Origin: Bombus terrestris
Taxonomy: Eukaryota; Arthropoda; Insecta; Hymenoptera; Apidae
Assembly: GCF_910591885.1 (NCBI RefSeq)
Contig: NC_063280.1
Coordinates: forward strand, 1,054,001-1,118,000
Direction: 5' to 3'
DNA length: 64,000 bases
Shown here piece after piece: positions 12,860-24,165 of the stretch. A program made the position numbers and the translations under genes. A model generated the notes under the pieces. It had not been told where the DNA came from. It saw only the letters and a program-made list of their open reading frames with translations, and did not search any database. How positions within the stretch are numbered: the first letter of the stretch is position 1; every line of letters begins with the position of its first letter.

Positions 12860-14389
12860 CGGCACGAGACGAAAGGCAAATACACTCTCCTGCTGTCATA
12901 GCAAGGGCGATATTCGAGAGCGTCATGGTCCCTGATTATCTTTGATCTCCGACCCGCGGGCTTATCAAGAGCCGTGACAGCTGCTTCGATTCCGGTTCTC
13001 TTACAGTAATACGTTCTTTACGAACACTTTTGCTCGTCCCATACGCAAAAGTCGAAGTTTCAGGATTGCATCGAGTTTTTGTTCAATGTAAATGAGAACA
13101 TTTCTCAAGTAAATAGTTGTTATGTGTGAGAAATGACAATAGATTCATTTTATGATAGGAAAATAAGTAATTTCATTGAAACTTCGAGTGAAGTGAAATT
13201 TTAATATACGATTATGATATTAATATTGTAAATTAAATAAAATAGAACGTTTCACAACGACACTGATTTTAAATATGTACCGAAGTTAATCATAAAACGA
13301 CCGTGTTAAGGACGTTAAAGTTTGAAATTTAAAAGAGTCGGTCTCGATGTCGACGCTCGAGTCGGATTACAAATTCGTAGAGAAGAGAAAAGCGTCGACT
13401 TTGAAAATATAAACGATCGAATTATGCTAAGTTACGAGAAGTTTTAATGGAACAATGGGATAAAATACTTTTTGACTGGGTTACGCGATTAATCGAGTCT
13501 GCGTCTCGGCGATGTGTCGCTGTAATTACTGCAATAGACACGGTCGAAGGATAATGGTAACACTATTAAACTATCTAAACTGTATTATACAGCAATTATC
13601 ACTACATTCGCCATACGGAAGAGACCACATAAATGCTCTAACTCCCCAAAGACAAAATCAAGAAACAAATATCAAATTAATTCCTACTTTAATTCCATTA
13701 TCATAATGATTATAATTTTCCCCATGCGTCCATTAAATCCACCAACGAAAATTACAAATTAGAATCACGTATTTTATACTCTTTGTCGTTATGACAATCA
13801 AGGTAGAAACGAGCGATCGTCGAGCCTCCTCGCTGTCGAACAACATGGCCGTCGACGTGACTGCAACGACTCCTCGATTCGAGGATATTTTGCTGTCACG
13901 GTTAACGTAATTCAATCGTCGGCGATTCGCCGTTTGGCCAGGATCGGTGCTCGATGCTGAAATATATCGGGGATATTCGAGTGGCCGGGCCATTCCATTG
14001 TTCACACATACCAGTTAGAACGATGACTGACATTTCATTGCGTCGCTAACATCATTGAATGTCGGCGTCCTCGACACTGCCGAGTGCCGCACTCGTAACG
14101 CGTTATATTACTACCGCTTCGCGGCCTATTTAATTAGTTCCGGAGCTCTGTGAACGTTATCTGAGCCCCAAGCGATTAAACATCACTCGTTCAACGATGC
14201 TTTCTACCGGATTCCACGATTCCATGGTTATCAAAACAAGATTCGGTCGAAATTTTGATGAATCGTGCTAGTTATACACGAGGAATAATTCTAGATAATG
14301 TCACGAATCTCGTGTACGAGAAGTTTAATTGGTGCCTGAGTGAAAGAAAATAGGAGCTCGAAAATAGCATGAAAATATTTGAAGTCTGA

Positions 14390-14720
14390 TATATTTGTGG
14401 ATATTTTACGATATTTCAAAGAATCTTGAGAATTTCGAATTTTCAAAAATTCTACAAGTTTCAAGGAATCGTAGATCTAGAGATTATAGGGGTTTCGAAG
14501 TATTATGGCGGGTTCACTAGGGATCTGAGGATTCCAAGTGATTTCAAATGTTTCAAAGATTTTGGAAGGGTTCTAGGGTCAGAAGCTTGGAAGATTCTTG
14601 GTACTTAGGATCTTCCATAACTTCGAAATCCCTAAGTCTTTGAATGTTTGGTTTCTCGGATTCCAGGATACATGCCAACCCTAGAAATCTTTCGAGACCA
14701 TAGAAGTTAAAAATATTTTG
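14390..14720 (+). repeat. Cryptic low-complexity repeat block (GGATTC / TTTCAA-like words)
   Basis: A 330-bp block is built from degenerate short words such as GATTCCA, TTTCAAAG, TCTTGG, CTAGGG and TTCGAA recurring in both orientations. It reads like a decayed simple-sequence array and has no long meaningful frame; the 60-codon frame at 14426-14608 follows the same repeated words. Confidence 0.5.
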
Positions 14721-16917
14721 CACTCAACGAATTTACGATGCAATATGAGTTTACGAAATTATCAATCTACACGCATGTCTGTATATTTATTACGCAAGGA
14801 ATGTTTATTGAATGCACTCCTGTCACGATAAAAACATAAACAAAAGGATTACGCAATCGAATACATTTTAGGTACTTTTTTCTTGTTTCATAGTTTTCTG
14901 AAGAGTAACAGACATTTCGATGAAGAGATATTCGAATTCGATCAATTTGGGTCCACTGGTTATTTTAAAGGCACAATGGTCAACCGATAAGGTTACGTGA
15001 GACGACGATCACAAAGCACATTATGCAACGGCGAACCGAGTTTGTAGTGTAAACCTAAACCAAACCCATGCACATGCTACGCACATCCGTAAATGGAGAT
15101 GTCGTATATTTCGCTTCATGAAAACAAGCATCGTTAACGAACTTGTCGTATGTTTTGCGTATACTCTTCCGTTCGACGAGTGAATATGCAATTTTGCTGA
15201 CTAGTCGCACCGACCACTTCCTTTTCGAATCGCAGGTATAATCGTTCGAAACATTCAGAGTAAGTTTTACATTTCCTTTCAATATTTCTTCCTTTTTAAT
15301 ATATTGTCAATTATTGAGGTAAAATTATTTGTGTTTTCAAAAGTTGTAGCTAGGCATTGTTGAAACAAAATCACATCATTTTATCAGATAACAAAAGATG
15401 TAAGAACGTTCTATAAAGATATACAAAGATGTATCTATTCCAACATCCTTGTTCTAATGAACAATTTCTTCCGTTATTTGAAATAATATGAAATTATAAG
15501 TATAGTTATCAAAACATTTGTTTAGAATTTCTTTAGAGTTATCTAATTCTGAGGATCTGTTAAATGTAGGATTGACGAACATCAATTAAATCTTCAAAAC
15601 ATTATGAACACCAATGCTAGACAAAATATCGAAAGTGAAAAACGAATGTGGGCTAACGAGCATCTTTTACATAAATTTTCAATTAAAGGCGTACTGTACG
15701 GATACATATGCTAAGCCTGTTCACGTCAGAAATTCATTTCATCCGAAGCGTTATTGTACTTAATGATTTAATGAATCTCGTCTGCAATGTGACGCCTAAC
15801 GTAACGTATAAATTATGAAGCTCAGTCATAGTCGAGTGGGGTATTAAAATTTTCATTACTAGAATCAACTGATCGGCGTAACCTGCAACTGCAATCACCG
15901 CTCTAATTCTTTATCCAGCAATGGCATTCAAGCCGATATTCATTGGATGCGACGTCTTTCGTCGACAAGCTCGTTTTCCTTTAATTTCAGATCAAATATG
16001 TATAGACATTCTTGTCATCTGTATTTTGAAATTTATTTTTTTAAGCCTGTTTTTTTATTTTTTATTAGCTGTTCGTAAGTTTCAATTTTGTGAAAGTTCA
16101 ATCCATTTTCCTATATATATTTAACGATTAGATAAAATCAATATTTTGCAGGTAAATTCCATATAAAAATAAAGAATTATTAAATAGCAAAAAATAATAC
16201 ATAAAAATAATAAGATTTTATTAGATAAAGTTTAGTATTTTAACTGGCTCCTCAAAATTCCTTTAATTAATATTCATTATCGCGAGCAATTTTATTCTTT
16301 ATTCCTGGATTAAAATTCTCAATATTCGATGAAGCATACAATTAAATGAATATTACTGTAAAGAAAAATTATATAAATATTCACTATCAGGCGTGTAATT
16401 TGTAATTACTCGTGCTTACGTTCGATAATAATACGAATCGAATAGTAACGTGTCTTTTATTCGAAGCATCACTATTTTACAAGGAGTTCCATCTTGCCTT
16501 TGATACCTCTTCTCCTTTAGTCTGGATATGAAAAAGGATCTGTGAATCAGTGAATATCCATTTCTGATAAATTATTCAGGTCCGACGAAAGCGTCCAAGA
16601 TAAACAGCCGTCTACAGAGGACAAGTGCGATAATCCACCTCGCGGGATATAGATTCGCGATTAATCAATATCGGACGAGGTGTCCGATTCAGCGTAACGT
16701 CAATTTACGTCGTCAATAAAGAAATATCGTTATTTATTTCTAGTTTTAATACGATTTTTAAATTCGAATAGACGAACAAAGGAACACGAAGCAATTTGTA
16801 AATTTAATTTCGCCCACATATTCAACTTTCTTATTTAAAATTTGAATTCTTCTCTTCTAGGGACATGTTAATATAAAAGCTGCATTTTTGCTTCAAATCA
16901 CATTACTAAAATTTGCG

Positions 16918-16948
16918 AAATATTATATACTAGTAGTATATAATATTT
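16918..16948. repeat. Perfect 13-bp-arm hairpin
   Basis: AAATATTATATAC at 16918-16930 pairs without mismatch with GTATATAATATTT at 16936-16948 across the loop TAGTA. The stem is AT-only apart from one G-C pair. No U-run or gene end is next to it that would mark a terminator. Confidence 0.85.
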
Positions 16949-17769
16949 GTTATAATATAACAAAATACAAAAATATGATTTCCTTAGAAAACATTTGGAG
17001 TTATCTTGTTCAACGATGATGTTCAATGATTTGGCAACCATGAACGATACACAGCGTGCGTAAATTTCAATTGGGACACGATTCGGGTATCACGGACGAT
17101 CTCTTGAAAGAATCAGCAGTGTTACTTTGACTGCGGTTTATCTGGACGTATTGACAAAACAATGCAGTTCGCCGGTATCGCGTTCGTGGAAGGGAGAAAC
17201 TACATGGAATCACGAGGCTCATTGCCAAATCGATTGTCGTGCGCGTTACATCTCCACCGTTGTTTCGCAGATGGACTTGTACCAACGTGTGTTGCACACT
17301 CGAGCATTAACGTGTTACGTCTAGTTACACTTGCGACCAATAACGCGACTACCCATCGTTCGACGTTTTATTTAATCCCTTCGAACGATTCTAATCGATC
17401 GAAAGTCATTGTTCAACCATAATCGATCTATCTCTTCTGTCTCTTTCACCTTTTCTTTGTTATTTTTTCACACGCATATTTATTGTGGTGATTTTCAAAA
17501 TAGCTCCACACATATCTTTTCCTTACTTTGGATGTATTCTAACTTTCGTAATGATGATTTTCCAAGTAATACCATTTTTTCTTTATTTAGGTTTTGAATT
17601 AAGCATTGTATTAGTAAAAATGTTGGATAGTTTGTATAACAGTTCCAAAAAGCATAATACAATATTATCTTGTAATCATCTTTTATGTATATTGCTATAT
17701 TGATTATACAACCTATCTTTACTAAATGGATCCTAGATTAATGCTTCGGTATACCGGAAAATAGCAATA

Positions 17770-18070
17770 TCAGGTACCGAAACGACTACAAGGCCGCTTC
17801 TTTGGTCTTGCATTGGTACCACGTCGAACCGTGTGGTACCAGCTGGCTAAACTTCGATCGTATCTCTCAGAGCTAAATGTTGTTCCCAAAGATCCTCCTC
17901 GTTTCATGCGCGGATCCGTAAGCATGGTATATCGCGCGCGCTTCTGTAGGTTTAAAGTACCAATAACGAGGCTCAGAAATGGCCCTGAATGTCTTCTTTG
18001 CTTGTTAACCATACAACCTGCAGTTCGGTGTGGATATCGTGTTCGACCCCGTATTCTTTTCAAAATGCCA
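17770..18070. other. GC-rich block open on both strands, with a strong hairpin
   Basis: This 300-bp block is much richer in GC than its surroundings. A plus-strand frame (17813-18181) and a minus-strand frame (17770-18063) are both open across it. Near its start TGGTACCAC (17814-17822) pairs perfectly with GTGGTACCA (17833-17841) around a 10-base loop. The translations match nothing I recognise, and I could not match it to rRNA, SRP RNA or snRNA. It could be a structured RNA gene, a decayed retrocopy, or a conserved regulatory block. Confidence 0.3.
17814..17841. other. 9-bp GC-containing stem-loop
   Basis: TGGTACCAC and GTGGTACCA flank the loop GTCGAACCGT. A third GGTACC occurs at 17773-17778. 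It lies at the edge of the GC-rich block. Confidence 0.6.
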
Positions 18071-21035
18071 CGGATATCTGTGGTTTACTTTATTGCTGAG
18101 TTGACTGCTATTCAATTTCATCGACTTGATCTGCTGGAAAAGTCAAAAATCTATATTTTTCTTACAGGTATACGACTATGAAGAATCCTTTTTGTGCGGT
18201 GGAGAGTTATTAAATTCACAGGATTTTAATAAATTAAATATTCTTCCTCGAATTTTTATATCACCTACAGCTGTTATAAAATGCAATCCAAAGTCAACGA
18301 AATGCGATTAAAAATTTATAATTCCACGTTTCTGAGATATTTCGGATTATAAATTTTCCATAAATGAAGCGGAATTTATAACGAAATACAGGTCAGCACA
18401 TCATCGATAATTGCAATGATTCTTTTCAGAAATCACGCGTGCAATAAATTAACCCCGTTTATTAAAAAGGTCTATAGTTACGATGTATGCCCGTAATTCG
18501 CAGGCTGTAACCACCAGCACTGTTATGCTAAATATTTTAATCAAGATTCGTAGTTGTTCGCTTTTGTTCTCACGACTGCAATTACCGCATAACTAACCGC
18601 CCGATTCTCTGTGCAATATCGATGAATATTTTCTTGTGACACGTTCTTTCGTCGTCATCTTTACGATTTAAGAATCGCACCGTGAATACAAAATATAACA
18701 AAATTGAGACAACAGCGATAAATGTGCATTCTAAGTCTGCAAGAAAGTCTGAAATATTTTTGGAACAATAGTTCCAATGTTAAACCGCCAAAATTTTCTT
18801 GCGCTGAAACAATAAAGTTATTTAATTGCATTTGATAAACGCGCAATTTTCTTCGTAGGCAATTGTAAAATTGTAAAATTCTTGAGCGTTTGGGAAGACC
18901 ATAATTTTTCAGTGCGAGAAGAAAGCAAATGTGCGATTAAATGTGCGCGTATATGTGCACACGCTTTTCCAAGTGCATAGTGCGCAAATATGTAATTTCA
19001 GGACGGCCTCGCAATAAATATCGTAGCCGTACAAATATAATTTTACAATTCCGTAATCATATCATTATACGGGTCATCGAATATTTCGGATGTATCCGCA
19101 TTTGCCATTCTTCTGGCTCGCGTACTTGGCGACGCGTAAAAAGTTTAACATTTCATTAACGCTCACCCATAATCGTCCATTTCATGCCAGTTTGCAATCG
19201 TAGAACGCTTAGATTCATACGGATACACATAATACCTACATTATGCGAGATACATAGGTACATTACTTTGAATATTATCGAATACAAAGGAGGTTCAATT
19301 CGAATAACTGAATTATATCATGTTCCACGCTACACGAAGCTTGCAACAAATTCAATAGTGTCTCCAATATTTGTTTCGATATGATCAAACAGTTCTAACT
19401 GTCTGTTATTATATCTCGTGTAGCTTTATCTTCATTCAAAAGTAATACAAATATCTACAAAAAATTCATATTAGACGATAAATATAAGTATAGATAGTAT
19501 AATGGTATAATATATCAAAGTATGAGAAGAAATTGACGAGTCAGCGAGAACGTACGTCAGTTGCAGTAAAATCACGATATCTATCTCGTTCAGAATCTTC
19601 GAGAAAAATTAAAGAGACCCTCGATGGCGTCAAGGGACGAAGAATGACGCGAGTCAGCCAAAATTTTTGCATGTAGATTGTTAACGAATTCGACCCCGCG
19701 AGAGCACCGGAGAAAAAGGAGCAAAAAGAGCGGAAGGCAATTTCGACTTTGACCAGATACATGTCTCAGCGATAAAAGTAATGAGATCCATTATAATGAG
19801 GTAAGCTGTCGCTCGCAAGCGAAGTATCTTTTTTCGCGACTGCTAATCTATTCTGTTTCTGTCTGGACATTCGTCGAGTCTTAATCTTCCATCGTTATAA
19901 ACAACCTATGCGATTAAAAGTATAAATTTAAACTAATCGTAGAAAGTTAATATCGAACTCGAAAATATAGCGTTATGCTGAACGACTTTTCCAACTACTC
20001 TTCTACGTCATAAATATTATAATATAAGTTGCAACGCGTGCTACACATAACGGTATTTCGAGATTATAATGAAACGATACAAATATTTGAAACTAGTAAC
20101 TTTGTCTCGATATAAAGTCAAGCTTGTCAATTTCTTTTATGTAAATTTTTATGTAAATTGAAGTGAGAACTTATTTACAGCATTGAGGAACGTTTTAAAC
20201 GCATTCGTAAAATTGTCGAGACGATAGAGACAAGGAAACAAGGTAGGAGATGTTTAACAGGGCGTATAATTTTTCCTTGAACGCTAAGAAATCTTTGGTT
20301 TTTCAACTATTGCACATTCTTATACTTTTCGGAAGCAACCGAGCACGAAACGCAATAGACGAGAAACGATAACGTCCGATCCATCTACTTCGTAATTTCA
20401 CAGACACCGTTTAACGTTAATGCTGGATTGAAATTCGTAGAAACGCTTTGAGTCGCGTCTTCTTCCCTGTCGATGAGTTTTCGTAAAGGGAAATGTAAAC
20501 GAAATATCGAATACGGGGGAAACACGTAGAAATTGGCTAGCAAACGAAAGAAATTGCGCGTGTGAAGGCGAACGGGGTATAGAAATTGGTGAATTTCCGA
20601 ACGATTCTGCGGGAAGATTTAAAAGATTACGTAGAATGGGTTGAATTTGAATGCAAATGAATTCTTAAGCCGTAGAATATGAGAAAGTTGATCGCGAAAA
20701 GTCGCGTAATAAAACTCAAATTTTTTCTGTCGCATTCCCTGCCACTTGAAATTTTTATTCGTCCTTTCATTTTCTCTCTTATATTTCTCTCCTCTTTTAA
20801 TAAAGGTAAAAAAAGAGAGACGTAAGTTTCGCACGGAAATTTTTACGACTCAATCCGTCAAGTCGGAGAAAGGTATTTTATATTCCCTTCCCGAAGAAGG
20901 GAAAGGAATCGCTACCTGATTGTGGTGTATCGGGCCGGAAATACATCAAGAAATATTTGAACGTCTTTGCGGGATACGCGGCGGTTTTCCATTTGAATCC
21001 TGAAGAGACGAAAAATAGAAACGCGGGCAGGATTT

Positions 21036-21245
21036 TCATTTGAAATTATTCGACAACGTCGAACCGAGCCTGCCTTTCGTTCTCTTCCTTCTTCTCCTTT
21101 TTATGAGGCACGCTGTCAACATTTCCTCCCTTCGGCCGTAATTTTGAAACCAAATTTTAACAAAAGACTCGACTTCATTCGCCACACGCCGGAAGAACTG
21201 CCGATATCGCCTTAATGAAATTCCCCACGTTCCACGGTTGGCCAT
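21036..21245 (-). other. ORF containing a homeodomain-like WFQN motif
   Basis: The 69-codon ATG frame begins MANRGTWGISLRRYRQFFRR and contains VKIWFQNYGRRE, whose first seven residues equal the start of the homeodomain recognition helix (VKIWFQN). The rest does not follow: upstream residues do not match helices 1-2, and the tail is simple basic sequence (KRRRRKRTKG). A very decayed homeobox fragment is possible, chance more likely. Confidence 0.15.
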
Positions 21246-23830
21246 AAATTACGCAGCTTAATTAGATTAAAAGTGGATCTCGGTTATATTCGAAGCGTTC
21301 CAAGGAGGCAACCGTCACAGCTAGCCGAAGAAATTTCGATGATATAGTAAAGGAGGCGAGTTCTTTGGAGCGGAGAAATATTTTAACGGAGCGTATGCAC
21401 GTACGGAAAATTCAGTTTCGAAAGGAGAAGAGGTCAGAAAATGGTGGTCCATCACGTTACGAGGATCCACAAGCGTAAAAGAATAAAAAGGCCCCGCGCT
21501 GTTGAAATTTGTTGGATGTACGTGCAGTAGTTACGGTATCGTTGCGTTGAATATATTCGAAGAACAGCCGGCGATCCTCTGCGTATCTCCAAGCTAAATC
21601 GAATCGATGGTTGGTACGCTTGTTACGACGGATCCGCCTTGTTTCATAAAATGAAATTCTGAATTTTTCATCCCGCCCTCCATTAAGAAATTGATTGAGA
21701 CAACCCGCGTGATATTGGATTAGGTACTTCCACTTTTCTACGCTGCCTCGGCTATTCTTGAAACGTTATTGCTCGTAAATCAAGGTTCCCGTTCCGCACG
21801 AAACACGCGCGATACTTCATTCATAACGTTACTAATTTTTAATTAGCTAATAAAACACTACAGTTATTACTATGAACTTTGCGAACAAGCGCAAACATAA
21901 TCAATCTTCCATCAATGATATATGAATTGTTTAGAAGTCACGTTGATTAATTTCACAAACTGGGAAGTAGAGAGAATTATAAGCATTATTCTTTCAAATT
22001 TATGTTAGAATTTACAACGTAATTATCGTCATGAAGGTAAGTTATATTTTTTTTTAATTGAACGCTAATGAATAGGTATACTCATATAATAAAATTCGGA
22101 AATTTACAAACACGAAATTCACAAAACATGAAGTCGATCAATTTATTTTATAAATAATAATAAAAGAATCTTCCAAATGTTTCTTAACATTTGCTTCATC
22201 AATGAAAAAAATATCGGCATGACTCTTTCAAGGTTAACAAATTTCAAGATCATTTTAAAGATATTCGTAGGTGGTATAACGTCGCGCAAGAACTCCGCAT
22301 ATCTCGGACATCCGGTTCGAATGGAATAGCCGCATAGTCGGCGAGTCGTGTTTAGAGATGCACGTGACGGAAATACCCTGCATTCTCAACGTTGACTTTC
22401 TGTGGACGTCGGGTGGGCAGATTTTCCACGGGTAAACTGTGTGCTATGGCGGGGAGCAAAAATTACAAACGCGAGAAATCGTGTCTACATTCGATCCTGA
22501 CGTTGCTTAAATCAGATTAAGGAACGGTAGGCCACCAAAATTGCTGTCACTTACATCGTACATTATACGCGACTTTCAGAGAAGAAAATAAATTCGAAAT
22601 ACCGTACAAGCTGTTAGTTACTTTGTCCAGGACTTATATGAAATTGTAAAACTTAAATCGTTTCATACGATACTGCTTCAAACGTAATTAAAACGCCTTA
22701 TTTACATGAAAGACTATCACTTTAAATTATGATCAAAATTTCGCTTTTAATTCGAAGTGTAAAATATGATTGAAGATATTCACATATTATTACCATCAGA
22801 CGATTACATTAATTTCGAATTCCAATTAATATTTAATTTAATTATTCCGCAATGTACGAATTCGTAGAATATTATAGCTGCTTATAGTTTATTTCAGATA
22901 ACGTTCCGTAAGAATGAGTTTTCGTTATGATGTATATATACATATCCAAGGTGGAAAATCGCTAATAATCATGGAGAATTCTGAGAATATTTACCGAACA
23001 GTCTGGCATGATAAAAATAAACAGAAACGAGGGTCCGAGATTTCCTTGGCTGTGAAATTGCCTGAGCGCGAAGGGAATTTTAATTGCGCCTATTAATGGA
23101 GCTGCTGGAGCAAAAATAAGCCACACGATATCAAACATTATTACAAGGGACATCGACGACACTGAGAAAATACCGAACAAAAATAGCGCCGATGTAAACT
23201 GTGTAAAGCGAGATTCTTTATCAAAGTAGCGGACAGTGAACTGAAAAATCGCGTAACCTTCGTTTGATAGCATAATATAATTATAATTTATGGATTTTAC
23301 GACTCAAAGTTGTTTGAGAATTGTAAAAGATAGGCAAGAATATCTCTGATATGAAAAAATAATCATACTAAAATTAAAATTTCGTTCAATTAGAAATGTT
23401 GTTTGCGGAATTTCAGTGGTTGATCGTTCTCATCAGGTTGAAAATTATTATTAACAAAGAACGTAAGGGCGAAATAAGATGTCCCAATGTCGAAACATTA
23501 GTATTATCTCGATTTTCGCAGACTGTTATTCTCGATGATTATTCCAGCTGGAAATCAACGTATTCTACGTGATGTGCGTTTTGAATGCCACAGTTGTGTA
23601 TCCAAACGTGAACTTTCATCCCCTAATAACCATCACGTACAATTAACGTTTTCTGGAACTCGTTTCCTAATGCAGCTCACAACCACGCAAATAAAATGTC
23701 TTATCTTTTTCTCTCCATAACACCTCTCGAAATTGCAGTCACAAAGATAATATTCACACGAACATTTTCAATATTCATGGTGTCAGTAAATTACAATACT
23801 AAGTAAAAAAAGAGAAAGTTCTAATTTCTA

Positions 23831-23857
23831 TAAATAATAATAATAATAATAATAATA
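23831..23857 (+). repeat. AAT trinucleotide microsatellite
   Basis: About eight consecutive AAT units in AT-rich, gene-free DNA. Confidence 0.9.
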
Positions 23858-24036
23858 CTAACAAAAAAAGGTACTAGTTCATTCATTCACATTTAAACTA
23901 TGTCTACGCCGATAATATCAAATTAGATTAGAAGTCTAAGACCGATCTAACTTGCAAGGAAAGGGATTTAGCTCTTTTCTCGCGCATGTCAATTATCGGA
24001 AAACGAGACAGCAGGGAAAATGTACATGCGATTGCT

Positions 24037-24165
24037 CTAAGCACCCACCAGCTGTGGCCAGCGGACCGTGAGGTAGACTTTGGCGCGGCCAAAGAGCCGC
24101 AATCTTCGTAATCTCCTCAGCTTCTTATCGTTAAAGCCCATCCCCATGAAGACGGGCGGCACACG
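24037..24165 (-). CDS. Candidate C-terminal coding exon (basic tail)
   Basis: On the minus strand the frame following GGTTAG reads NLECQCGSRVPPVFMGMGFN, then DKKLRRLRRLRLFGRAKVYL, and stops at TAG (24037) after TVRWPQLVGA. The possible acceptor lacks a pyrimidine tract, and an in-frame TAA lies only a few codons upstream. An internal ATG could give a 36-residue product instead. The DNA contains the near-palindrome CTTTGGCGCGGCCAAAG (24078-24094). Unknown function. Confidence 0.15.
   Translation of the reverse strand, partial: RVPPVFMGMGFNDKKLRRLRRLRLFGRAKVYLTVRWPQLVGA

Larger units (their letters stand above)
12860..17769. other. Intergenic or intronic stretch
   Basis: Below the 12859 acceptor the sequence becomes AT-rich. 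A GC-richer island at 13800-14260 has short frames on both strands. 14390-14720 is the cryptic repeat. 15290-16980 is very AT-rich with the 16918 hairpin. 17060-17340 is GC-richer with overlapping frames but no clear start or splice pair. Confidence 0.5.
18182..24036. other. Long AT-rich stretch with one large GC-richer island
   Basis: 18182-20850 is AT-rich with scattered short frames. 20850-21660 is GC-richer and contains the WFQN-bearing frame and an 18-bp interrupted hairpin (CCCTTCCCGAAGAAGGG at about 20884-20900). 22300-22500 is another small island. 23100-24030 holds the AAT microsatellite. No convincing gene. Confidence 0.5.
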
